The notes under the pieces were generated by a model that saw only the letters and a program-made list of their open reading frames with translations, did not search any database and was not told where the DNA came from. DNA of 40,709 nt from an uncultured Clostridia bacterium (GTDB taxonomy: Bacteria > Bacillota > Clostridia > TANB77 > CAG-508). The stretch lies in assembly GCA_947630065.1 (NCBI GenBank), contig CANRGE010000016.1, forward strand, positions 1 to 40,709, given 5' to 3'. Below, one piece after another: positions 9,331 to 17,293 of the stretch (position 1 is the stretch's first letter; each line of letters opens with the position of its first letter). A program made the position numbers and the translations under genes.

Positions 9331-9765
9331 TTAATTCATCAATATCATAATTCTTATATCATTATTTTTTCTTAGTTCTATACTTTTGGCAATTATCTCT
9401 TGCATTGAATTTTCTGTATCATCTATATAAATTTCTTTTTCTGAAAGTGTTCTTATTATTTTTGTAAGTCTATCCCATTCTTCAGTATTTATTTGTCCAC
9501 TTTCTATTTTGTTATAATCAATATTTGAATCATTTGATAAAATTTTATTTATAATTTGTTTTTTATTAACCTCTGAACTAAAAATTGCAATCGGATTATT
9601 TATTTTTTGTAACACATTAGAAGTAACATCCAAAGCTACATCTTTTGTATAATTTTTTAAATTTAATATAATCAATTCTTCTCTATCTAGCTTTTTTATA
9701 TTATCATCTATGTTTGAAATTTTCGTTAAAATTTCGTTTATATCACTAATTTCTTTTATTTTCAT
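9331..9765 (-). CDS. DnaB-helicase-derived protein lacking the P-loop
   Basis: This 144-aa protein resembles part of the RecA-like domain of the replicative helicase DnaB. R-E-E-L-I-I-L-N matches the strand before the P-loop, V-A-L-D-V-T-S-N-V-L-Q-K the helix after it, P-I-A-I-F-S-S-E-V the Walker-A-distal strand (DnaB usually has A-I-F-S-L-E-M), and I-Y-I-D-D-T the later strand. Where DnaB has the P-S-M-G-K-T loop this protein has N-L-K-N-Y-T-K, so nucleotide binding is unlikely. It ends at R-I-M-I-L-M-N where Walker B would be. It starts at an ATG with AGGAGAAA. It could be a repurposed scaffold, a DnaB mimic or decay. Confidence 0.7.
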   Translation of the reverse strand: MKIKEISDINEILTKISNIDDNIKKLDREELIILNLKNYTKDVALDVTSNVLQKINNPIAIFSSEVNKKQIINKILSNDSNIDYNKIESGQINTEEWDRLTKIIRTLSEKEIYIDDTENSMQEIIAKSIELRKNNDIRIMILMN

Positions 9766-9818
9766 TTTAATTTTTCTCCTTCTTTTATCCTTATTTTATT
9801 TTTCTAATTTATATATAC

Positions 9819-10694
9819 CTACTTTTTGCTTGTTTCTATTTTTATAACTTCCCATTCTCTATTAAATGTCACTTTACAATAAGCATATTCATCAGAAAAA
9901 TAATGTTTTTCTATTATTATTTGTATATCACTATATTCATTTGGATATTTTATTGGTGGTTCTTTTTTTAATGCTTCTATTGTTTCTTCTATTGTCATAT
10001 AACCATTTCTATTTAAAATATTTAATTCATCTTTTTGAAAAACTATTCTATAAAAATATACTGAATTAGGAGTATTATCAAAATTGACCATTTCATTGTT
10101 ATTTTTCATAAACTCTTCTACTGCTTTCTTTTCTCTTATGAAGTCTGCTTTATTTAATTGTTCTGATTCTCTCTTTAAAAGATATTTATCAGAAGCAAGT
10201 TCAAATTCTGAATCTATAATTGCTATTTTAACATTCACATCCATCATTAGACAAATTGTATCTTCTGTTATTCTTGTATGAATATATACATCTGTATTAG
10301 GTGTATTTATATCTGTATATTTGTAAAAAACATAATATTGGTCATATTGTTCTAAGTCTTTATCTAGTAAATATATTTGTTGAATAGATATATGTTTTTT
10401 ATTGTATATTAATTCTGAAATTGTTTCTCTTTCTTCCATTGGTATTCGGTCATTTGTATCATAATCATATTCTAATAACTTGTTATCACAATATGATTTA
10501 TCTAATTCTAATCTAAATTTCAATACACTATTTCTATTATAACGACTATCTGTTAAAATAGTATCTATTTCAAATTTCTTAATTGCTTTTCTTTCTATTA
10601 TTGCTGTATCTAAATTTGAAAACCATAAAGCTAAATATTCAAACTTCTTATCTTTTAATATATCTTGATTTACTTCTTTTATTACATATCTCAT
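9819..10694 (-). CDS. unknown protein coupled to the AAA+ ATPase
   Basis: I do not recognise this 291-aa protein. It is soluble-looking and rich in acidic and aromatic residues, with many predicted beta strands (Y-Y-V-F-Y-K-Y-T; V-Y-I-H-T-R-I-T) and a C-terminal part with T-I-E-E-T-I-E-A-L-K. Its ATG lies 3 nt beyond the stop of the AAA+ gene, and its ribosome site AAAAGGG is inside that gene's last codons, so translation is coupled. This strongly suggests it works with the ATPase, perhaps as substrate or adaptor. There is no signal peptide or membrane helix. Confidence 0.75.
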   Translation of the reverse strand: MRYVIKEVNQDILKDKKFEYLALWFSNLDTAIIERKAIKKFEIDTILTDSRYNRNSVLKFRLELDKSYCDNKLLEYDYDTNDRIPMEERETISELIYNKKHISIQQIYLLDKDLEQYDQYYVFYKYTDINTPNTDVYIHTRITEDTICLMMDVNVKIAIIDSEFELASDKYLLKRESEQLNKADFIREKKAVEEFMKNNNEMVNFDNTPNSVYFYRIVFQKDELNILNRNGYMTIEETIEALKKEPPIKYPNEYSDIQIIIEKHYFSDEYAYCKVTFNREWEVIKIETSKK

Positions 10695-10697
10695 TTT

Positions 10698-12266
10698 CTA
10701 TACACCCTTTTTAATTATATTTACCGCATTTTTTATATCTTGTGGTATTATTGTATATAAATCATCACTACCTTTTTCTTTGATTCGTACAGCTTGTTCA
10801 AATTTTATCTTTTCTACTAGATTTCTTACTAAATGACCATTTTCAAAATTTTCTTTTTTTAATTTTACTTCATTTTCAAAATACTCAATTACAATTTCTT
10901 TACAACCTTTTTCTAGGCTAAGAAAATCTTCTTTCAATTGTTTTAAAAATATTTTATATAATTCTTCTACATTATAATCTAGAAAATTCATAAAAAATTG
11001 TATTCTACTTTTGAAACCTGGATTTATTTTTACTAGTTTTTCTATTTCTTCTGGATAACCTGCTAATATAACACACAAATCTTCTCTATAGTCTTCCATT
11101 TCTTTAATTAATGTTGATATACATTCATATCCATAATTGCTTTTTGGTCCATCTTCGTCTTGTATTAATGAATATATTCCATCTATGAACAATACTCCAC
11201 CTATTGCTTGTTGTATAACCTTTTTTGTTTTTGATACTGTATCTTCTACACATTTACCAATTAAATCTTCTCCGCTAACTTCTACAAAATTTTTTTTGGT
11301 ACCTAGCACCTCATTTTCTGCAAATATATCTCCAATTATTCTTGCCACTGTTGATTTTCCTGTACCAGGATTTCCACTCATACACATATGTAGCATAGTT
11401 CTTCCTGTCCCGTCTCGTTCTGTATCTACTTCAATATAGCTCAATATTTTCTTTATTTGTTCTTTAATATCATTTAATCCAATTAAAGAATTTAATTGAT
11501 GTAATCCATATTCGGATTTTTTATCTGTTTTTGGATTTTCCCATTTAAATAAAATATCGTCTAAATCAAAGCAATTAGTATTTATTTCTTTTAAATTTTG
11601 TTTGTTAGCTTTAATGCAAGCTTTAATAAGTGTTTTATCTAATTCTATCATTGAATTTTCTGCAATAGATTCTATAACCCAATCTTCTAAATTTATTTTT
11701 AAACCATTTTGTTTTGCTACATTCTTTATATATTGTATCTTTTCTTCTTTTGTGGGCTCTATTATTGGTAGTTCCCAATAAAAATTTTTCTCTAACATCT
11801 TTAGTGTGTTATCTTTATCTATTTTTGACATTAATTTTGAATCTTTTACTATAACAAGAAATATACAATTTGAATTCTTCTTAATTATTGATTCTAATTT
11901 TATATCAATATTATTTTCATCATCTATAATATAAAGTTTATTTTTCTCAAGTTCAGTATCACTTAAATTATATAAAGTATATATATCAGTAATAATTGTT
12001 ATTTTATCATCTTCTATTAGTTTTTCTTTTACCAATATTCTACTAATTATCTCTACTTCTTTCTGATAATTTTGGTTATTACATAATAGTATAATATTAT
12101 TATTTCCTATATTTATCTTGTTTTCTTTTTTTAGTCTAATATATTCTATATATTGTTTTAATTTATTTTTAAAAAGAGTTACACCATAACACTTATCTAA
12201 ACTTTTTAATATGTCTTCTGTAGTTTCTTTTTTCGTTATTGCACTTTGTTTTTCTAAATTTTGCAT
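10698..12266 (-). CDS. tandem AAA+ ATPase, CbbX/SpoVK type, altered Walker B
   Basis: The 522-aa protein has two AAA+ modules. The N-terminal one (about 1-240) lacks a Walker A loop and keeps only I-I-D-D where Walker B would be. The C-terminal one has Walker A G-N-P-G-T-G-K-S and Arg-finger region N-P-G-F-K-S-R, as in CbbX, SpoVK and EccA. Its Walker B reads V-L-F-I-D-G-I-Y-S-L where the family has F-I-D-E-A-Y-S-L, so the catalytic glutamate is glycine: ATP binding without normal hydrolysis is expected. An ATG at 12287 would add seven residues, but only the ATG at 12266 has a ribosome site (AAAGGAATT). First gene of a four-gene operon. Confidence 0.85.
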   Translation of the reverse strand: MQNLEKQSAITKKETTEDILKSLDKCYGVTLFKNKLKQYIEYIRLKKENKINIGNNNIILLCNNQNYQKEVEIISRILVKEKLIEDDKITIITDIYTLYNLSDTELEKNKLYIIDDENNIDIKLESIIKKNSNCIFLVIVKDSKLMSKIDKDNTLKMLEKNFYWELPIIEPTKEEKIQYIKNVAKQNGLKINLEDWVIESIAENSMIELDKTLIKACIKANKQNLKEINTNCFDLDDILFKWENPKTDKKSEYGLHQLNSLIGLNDIKEQIKKILSYIEVDTERDGTGRTMLHMCMSGNPGTGKSTVARIIGDIFAENEVLGTKKNFVEVSGEDLIGKCVEDTVSKTKKVIQQAIGGVLFIDGIYSLIQDEDGPKSNYGYECISTLIKEMEDYREDLCVILAGYPEEIEKLVKINPGFKSRIQFFMNFLDYNVEELYKIFLKQLKEDFLSLEKGCKEIVIEYFENEVKLKKENFENGHLVRNLVEKIKFEQAVRIKEKGSDDLYTIIPQDIKNAVNIIKKGV

Positions 12267-12300
12267 TTTTATTCTAATTCCTTTCATAATTCAAAAAATC

Positions 12301-12323
12301 CTATATACATTATTAGTATATAG
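12301..12323 (-). promoter_or_regulatory. inverted repeat at the AAA+ operon promoter
   Basis: CTATATAC (12301-12308) and GTATATAG (12316-12323) form a perfect 8-bp inverted repeat with 7 nt between, covering the -10 element and the expected start. It could be a repressor site or a hairpin at the 5' end of the mRNA. Confidence 0.4.
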
Positions 12324-12343
12324 AATTTTTTATTGATTGTAAA
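12315..12343 (-). promoter_or_regulatory. promoter of the AAA+ operon
   Basis: Minus-strand TTTACA (12338-12343), 17-nt spacer, TATACT (12315-12320). It serves the four genes from 12266 to 8425. Confidence 0.6.
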
Positions 12344-12410
12344 ACACGTTGGTCAAATTATGCACTTACCTATTATGATTTTGTAATTCTAAAAGAATAT
12401 AGACTACAAT

Positions 12411-12462
12411 AAAGAGAACTCAAAATGCTAAACTTTTTTGTTTAACATTTTGGGTTCTCTTT
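12411..12462. terminator. bidirectional hairpin, terminator of ldh
   Basis: A long stem (12411-12433 with about 12440-12462; outer arm AAAGAGAAC/GTTCTCTTT) lies after the ldh stop at 12476. A T-rich loop and A/T flanks on both sides make it usable on either strand. Confidence 0.75.
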
Positions 12463-12475
12463 GATATGATTTGTT

Positions 12476-13426
12476 CTATAATAATTTGTCTACATTTTCA
12501 TGTAACATTTTTTCTAATATTTCGCAACTATTGTCGAATTTTTCTTGTTCAGTTTCATTTAGTTTTAATTTTAGTATTTCTCTTACACCATGTCTATTTA
12601 TAACAGCTGGAACACCTATAAATATACCAGAATGTCCATATTCGCCTTCTAAGTATGATGATACTGGCATTATAGAATTTTCGTCACCTAATATAGCTTT
12701 TACTAATTTTACTAAAGAAACTCCTATTCCATAATATGTTGCTTTCTTTTTCTTTATTATTTCATATGCAGCTTGTTGAACACCTTCATATATTTGATCT
12801 AAATCTTTTATATCTTTTTTTGCATCTTCCATAACTTCTGTAAGCTTTTTGCATCCTACATAGCAATGTGACCATGGAACAAACGAAGAATCTCCGTGTT
12901 CTCCCATTATATAAGCATGTACATTTTTACTTGAAATTTTTAAATATTCTCCAATTAAAAAGCGAAGTCTTGCTGTATCTAGAACTGTTCCTGAACCAAT
13001 TACTTTACTTTTTGGAAATCCTGATGTTTTATATACAACATAAGTCATTAAATCAACTGGATTACTTGCAACAACAAATATTCCTTTAAATCCACTTGCA
13101 ACTATTTGTTCTGTTATTCCTTTTATTATCTTTACATTTTCTGTTGCAAGTTCTAATCTTGTTTGTCCTGGTTTTTGATTTAAACCTGCTGTTATTACAA
13201 CAATATTAGCATCTTTACATTCATCATAATCTCCAGCTTTTATATCTATTTTACTAGGTGCAAAAGGTATTCCATGAGATAAATCCATTGCCTCACCTTC
13301 TGCTTTATCCTTTAAAATATCTATTAAAACTAATTCATTAATTCCTCCTTGGTTTACTAGTGAGTATGCCATACTCATTCCTACGAATCCTGTTCCTACT
13401 ATTACAACTTTTCTTCTTTCTAACAT
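12476..13426 (-). CDS. ldh: L-lactate dehydrogenase
   Basis: LDH reduces pyruvate to lactate with NADH in fermentation. The 316-aa product has the nucleotide loop G-T-G-F-V-G near residues 11-16, N-Q-K-P-G-Q-T-R (the Gln typical of lactate rather than malate specificity, and the mobile-loop Arg), the N-P-V-D region, D-T-A-R-L-R and the catalytic G-E-H-G-D-S. The frame is open further upstream to 13507, but the ATG at 13426 has AAGGGGAAAAC before it and matches the family N-terminus L-E-R-R-K-V-V-I-V-G, so it is the start. Monocistronic, with its own terminator. Confidence 0.95.
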   Translation of the reverse strand: MLERRKVVIVGTGFVGMSMAYSLVNQGGINELVLIDILKDKAEGEAMDLSHGIPFAPSKIDIKAGDYDECKDANIVVITAGLNQKPGQTRLELATENVKIIKGITEQIVASGFKGIFVVASNPVDLMTYVVYKTSGFPKSKVIGSGTVLDTARLRFLIGEYLKISSKNVHAYIMGEHGDSSFVPWSHCYVGCKKLTEVMEDAKKDIKDLDQIYEGVQQAAYEIIKKKKATYYGIGVSLVKLVKAILGDENSIMPVSSYLEGEYGHSGIFIGVPAVINRHGVREILKLKLNETEQEKFDNSCEILEKMLHENVDKLL

Positions 13427-13452
13427 GTTTTCCCCTTTCCTATCATAAATAT

Positions 13453-14086
13453 TTATGATATTTTTGTTATTTTTATATATAGTATCAAATATGCTATTGA
13501 TAAACAAATTCCTCCTAATACATCACTAGCATAATGAACACCTAAATATACTCTTGATATACCTATTAGCAAAACTAACATTAATAATATAGTACATAAT
13601 GTTATTTTCAATTTTTTATTTTTCATATTTTTATAAATTAAATATATAAATAAGCCATAAAATGCCATACTTACCATAGAATGTCCGTGATGGAAAACTA
13701 TATCCAGCTTGTTCTATAATTCTATATTCTGTTGGTCTTGGTCTTTGTATAATAAATTTTAATGCTTGATTTACTATTGTCACTATAATTAAATTTATTA
13801 ATATGTAATTCTTATATTTTTTATTTTTTACCATTAAGTAGGACAGTATTGCTATTGTTATTATGCAAATTGGTCCACCTAAATTTGTAATTACTTTAAG
13901 AATATTCGTAACTGTATTTGATTTTAGCTTTGATATTGCATTGTAAATTTCCATATCAAATTTCCAAATTTCATTATCAAATATATCTTCTAATATTACA
14001 CAAAAAAGTACTGCTGAAATAAAAAATATAATCCAACTTTTATTACTTTTTATTATTTCGAAAATTTTGTCTATTTTTTTATTCAT
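13453..14086 (-). pseudogene. PAP2-family phosphatase, frameshifted in the active site
   Basis: Two adjacent frames form one PAP2 (type 2 phosphatidic acid phosphatase) membrane protein of about 210 aa. The first part has four membrane segments and motif 1 K-F-I-I-Q-R-P-R-P. Motif 2 should read P-S-G-H-S, but the DNA has CCATCA-C-GGACAT, with one extra C (plus-strand G at 13687), so the upstream frame runs into a wrong tail ending at 13631. The second frame continues S-M-V-S-M-A-F-Y-G and carries motif 3 S-R-V-Y-L-G-V-H-x-x-x-D. The total length of 634 nt fits a single insertion. It is a pseudogene or a sequence error. Substrate would be undecaprenyl or other lipid phosphate. Confidence 0.8.
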
Positions 14087-14169
14087 ATATTTTCCTTTAA
14101 TAACTTATGTTTTATAGCTCATTTAATAATTATACACCATTTTTTATGTTTTATTCAATACTTTTTTTA

Positions 14170-14190
14170 TCTTTTATGGTATAATCACCA
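14170..14190 (+). promoter_or_regulatory. extended -10 promoter of the antiporter gene
   Basis: TGGTATAAT has a perfect TATAAT at 14180-14185 with an upstream TG. The -35 region is weak. It lies about 40 nt before the ATG. Confidence 0.5.
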
Positions 14191-14225
14191 TATAATTACT
14201 TTTTTCGATTTATTTGGAGGATATC

Positions 14226-15383
14226 ATGGATTATAAATATTTATTAGATTTAGGACTTATTATTTTGGTTGTAAAATTATTTAGCATTATCACAGGAAAA
14301 ATACATATGCCTAAAGTTTTAGGTGGTTTAATTGCTGGAGTAGTTTTAGGACCTATTATGCTAAATATAGTTCAACCAAGTCTTACTATAGATGTACTTG
14401 CTAAAATTGGTGTTATTCTTATAATGTTTCTTGCTGGAATGGAAACTAGTTTAAAAAAATTTATACCTAATACAAAAAAGTTTGTTATAATTGCAAGTCT
14501 TGGAGTTATAGTTCCTTTTTTATTTGGTGTTTTATTTAGTAGATTTTATACTACAGATTTTAGTTTAAATTTATTTTTTGGAGCAGTTATAACTGCAACT
14601 TCTGTTAGTATTACTGTTGAATCATTAATTGAATTAAAGAAAATGAAAACAAGTGTCGGAATGGCAATTCTTGGTGCAGGAGTGGTAGATGATGTTATAG
14701 GTGTTATTTTTTTAACTTTCGTATTAAATGGTGGAACCTTATCTGTTGCAACAGTTTCAATGCTATTTTTAAAAATAATATTATTCTTTATTTTGGCAAT
14801 TTTAATTGGTTTTATATTATTTAAATTTATGGAATGGTTAGAAAATAGATTACCTCATACTGAAGAATTACCTATTTTTTCTTTGGCTTTTGCTTTTATT
14901 TTCTCATATATTGCTGAAAGTTTAGGCCTAAGTGGTATTATAGGTGCTTATATTGTTGGTCTAATTGTTGGTAATACAAAAACTGGTAATTTTATAAGAA
15001 ATAAAATAGATGTACTGGTTTATACAATTTTTGCCCCTGTATTTTTCGCAAGTATTGGCCTAAAGCTAACAACTATTAGTTTTTCATTTTCCGTATGGTG
15101 TTTTATAATTTTCTTTACTTTTATTACAATATTAAGCAAAATAATTGGAAATGGATTAGGTGCAAAATTATGTGGATATAGAAATAAATCTTGTATTCAA
15201 ATTGGAATTGGTATGGCTACTCGTGGCGAAGTTGCTCTTATAATGATTGATGAAGCAAAAGAATTAGGTTTAATTAATAGCGAAGTTTTTTCAATTATAT
15301 TAATTACTATATTACTTGTAACATTAATCACTCCTATTTTATTGCATATTAGTTTTTCAACTAAAAAAGAAGAAAAAAAATAA
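14226..15383 (+). CDS. CPA2-family cation/proton antiporter
   Basis: The product is a 385-aa polytopic membrane protein of the Na+/H+ or K+/H+ exchanger superfamily (KefB/NapA/GerN-like). About 12 membrane helices are visible. The ion-binding helix has G-A-G-V-V-D-D-V-I-G-V; two adjacent aspartates are typical of electrogenic exchangers such as NapA. No C-terminal regulatory RCK domain is present. A TTG at 14214 is in frame, but the ATG at 14226 has TTTGGAGG upstream and is chosen. The last residues K-K-E-E-K-K and the stop lie inside a perfect palindrome shared with the convergent DUF951 gene. Confidence 0.88.
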   Translation: MDYKYLLDLGLIILVVKLFSIITGKIHMPKVLGGLIAGVVLGPIMLNIVQPSLTIDVLAKIGVILIMFLAGMETSLKKFIPNTKKFVIIASLGVIVPFLFGVLFSRFYTTDFSLNLFFGAVITATSVSITVESLIELKKMKTSVGMAILGAGVVDDVIGVIFLTFVLNGGTLSVATVSMLFLKIILFFILAILIGFILFKFMEWLENRLPHTEELPIFSLAFAFIFSYIAESLGLSGIIGAYIVGLIVGNTKTGNFIRNKIDVLVYTIFAPVFFASIGLKLTTISFSFSVWCFIIFFTFITILSKIIGNGLGAKLCGYRNKSCIQIGIGMATRGEVALIMIDEAKELGLINSEVFSIILITILLVTLITPILLHISFSTKKEEKK

Positions 15384-15418
15384 TTGCAAAATTGCAATTA
15401 TTTTTTTTCTTCTTTTTT
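15363..15418. terminator. 27-bp perfect palindromic bidirectional terminator
   Basis: 15363-15389 is the exact reverse complement of 15392-15418, with a 2-nt loop. Each arm encodes the C-terminus T/K-K-K-E-E-K-K and stop codon of one of two convergent genes. Each strand presents a U-rich tail. Confidence 0.85.
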
Positions 15419-15580
15419 AGTTATAGCTTTTAATGCTTTTTGTCTTTCTAATACTATTACATGTCCACAACCTAAGCACTTTAGTTTAAAGTCTATACCT
15501 ATTCTTGTTATTTCCCATAGTTTACTTCCACATGGATGCACCTTTTTTGTTCTAACTATATCCCCAATCTGATAATCCAT
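15398..15580 (-). CDS. DUF951 family protein
   Basis: This 60-aa protein matches the small DUF951 family of Firmicutes: Y-x-I-G-D-I-V-R-T-K-K-V-H-P-C-G, W-E-I-T-R-I-G-I-D-F-K-L-K-C-L-G-C-G. Three conserved cysteines (C-G...C-L-G-C) suggest a bound metal. The molecular role of the family is not known to me. It lies 18 nt downstream of gltX on the same strand, so it is probably cotranscribed with it. Its C-terminal K-K-E-E-K-K is encoded by the terminator palindrome shared with the antiporter gene. Confidence 0.88.
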   Translation of the reverse strand: MDYQIGDIVRTKKVHPCGSKLWEITRIGIDFKLKCLGCGHVIVLERQKALKAITKKEEKK

Positions 15581-15598
15581 TTATTAAAACTACCTCCT

Positions 15599-17251
15599 CT
15601 ATTTTATAGCTTCATTTAAACGTTTTATTACAGATTCTTTGCCTAATACTTTCATTATTTCATACATATCTGGTGTATTGCTTCTTGATGTTAAACATAT
15701 TCTTATTAATGTGCTTATATCTCCAACATGTCCTTTATAATTATCTGGTGATTGCTTATATTCTTTTACCTCTCTTGCATATCCATATTCATTTGCTAAA
15801 TCTTTTATTTTTTCAAACCATGTTTCTTTATCATCATTCTCATTATAATATTTATCAATATATTTTTGTATAATTTCTTTTATCTCTTCTTTGTCATTGA
15901 TTTTTTGAAATTCGTAGTTTTGTTTTTTACCAAAATACTTTTCATCATACATATATATTATATTATCTTTAACATCTGACCATTTTGCAATATCTCTTCT
16001 AGGTTTTACATTTCCTCTTTCTATTCCTAATACTTTTAATGAAAATTTTGTATCTTTTTCTAGCATTTCTTTTAGTTCTAAATCATATTTACTAGCCCAT
16101 TTCATTGTTTCTTCATATACCTGCTCTGCTGTATATCTAGATATAACTCTTTTTGATATGTCTTGTAATTTAACCATATCAAATAATGCTCCACTAACAC
16201 TCATTTTATTTATTTGTACTTCGAATTCTGATATATCTGCTTCTGGATTTTGTTTTCTCCATTGTTCAAAATTAGAATTTGCTATATTTAATAAGTATTC
16301 TGATACTGCTTCATGTGGTATTCCTACTTCTGCATAATAACTTACTGCAGCTTCTGGGTCTTTTCTTTTACTTAATTTTCTTTTTGCTCCATCTTCCTCT
16401 TTCATTATTGGTGCTATGTGTGCATATTTTGGTGCTTTAACTCCTAAAACTTGGAATAGTTGTAAATGTAGTGGTACAGAAGATATCCATTCATCCCCAC
16501 GAATTACATGTGTTGTTCCCATTAAATAATCATCTACTGCATGTGCAAAATGATATGTTGGTAAACCATCTGATTTTATTATTACTATATCTTGGTCATT
16601 TTCTGGAATGTCTATGTTTCCTTTTATTAAATCTTTATGTTTTATCTTTTTTTCTGGATTTCCTGGAGATTTAAGTCTTAATATATATTCCTCTCCTGCT
16701 TTTATTCTTTCAATAGCTTCATTTACTGGTATATGTCTACACTTTGCCCAAACTCCATAATAACCTGTTCTTATTTTTGCTGCTTCTTGTTTTTCTCTCA
16801 TTTCATCTAATTGTTCTTGTTTACAGAAACATGGATATGCCATACCTTTTTCTATTAAATCCTTTGCAAAGCTATGATAAATTTCTTTTCTAAGAGATTG
16901 TTTATATGGACCATATTCTCCAATTTCATGTTCTTCATCTGTCATTCCTTCGTCTGGAATTACATTAAAATCTTTTAATGCTTCTATTATTCCTACTATT
17001 CCATTTTCTACTTCTCTTTTTTGGTCAGTATCTTCAATTCTTAAGAAAAATACACCTTTTGTTTGTTCAGCAAGTTTTCTAGCTATTGTTGCTTGGTATA
17101 GCCCTCCTATATGTACAAAACCTGTTGGGCTTGGTGCAAATCTTGTTACTATAGCTCCTTCTGGTAAATCTCTTTTTGGATATTTTTCTTTATAATATTC
17201 TATTTCCTTTGTATTAGGAAATATTGCATTTGCTAAATCTTTATAATCCAT
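15599..17251 (-). CDS. gltX: glutamate--tRNA ligase
   Basis: This class I synthetase charges tRNA-Glu (and in many Clostridia also tRNA-Gln for later amidation). The 550-aa product has the HIGH-type motif P-S-P-T-G-F-V-H-I-G-G near residues 42-52, the L-R-I-E-D-T-D-Q segment, C-F-C plus a downstream Cys/His pair suggesting a zinc site near residues 140-175, and the KMSKS-type K-L-S-K-R-K near residue 300. It starts at an ATG with AAGGAG upstream, 42 nt after the RhuM-Fic gene stop, so it may be partly read from that promoter. Confidence 0.95.
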   Translation of the reverse strand: MDYKDLANAIFPNTKEIEYYKEKYPKRDLPEGAIVTRFAPSPTGFVHIGGLYQATIARKLAEQTKGVFFLRIEDTDQKREVENGIVGIIEALKDFNVIPDEGMTDEEHEIGEYGPYKQSLRKEIYHSFAKDLIEKGMAYPCFCKQEQLDEMREKQEAAKIRTGYYGVWAKCRHIPVNEAIERIKAGEEYILRLKSPGNPEKKIKHKDLIKGNIDIPENDQDIVIIKSDGLPTYHFAHAVDDYLMGTTHVIRGDEWISSVPLHLQLFQVLGVKAPKYAHIAPIMKEEDGAKRKLSKRKDPEAAVSYYAEVGIPHEAVSEYLLNIANSNFEQWRKQNPEADISEFEVQINKMSVSGALFDMVKLQDISKRVISRYTAEQVYEETMKWASKYDLELKEMLEKDTKFSLKVLGIERGNVKPRRDIAKWSDVKDNIIYMYDEKYFGKKQNYEFQKINDKEEIKEIIQKYIDKYYNENDDKETWFEKIKDLANEYGYAREVKEYKQSPDNYKGHVGDISTLIRICLTSRSNTPDMYEIMKVLGKESVIKRLNEAIK

Positions 17252-17293
17252 AACATTTCTCCTTTTATTTATTAATATTGATTTTTTATCTTT

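Noticed and set aside
9819..10694. Toxin or nuclease role for the unknown protein next to the AAA+ ATPase
   Set aside because: I see no catalytic motif, so a function is not claimed.
13427..13507. Longer N-terminus for lactate dehydrogenase
   Set aside because: The extra 27 residues have no family match, and a good ribosome site precedes the ATG at 13426.
14214..14225. TTG start for the antiporter, adding four residues
   Set aside because: It overlaps the GGAGG ribosome site that serves the ATG at 14226.
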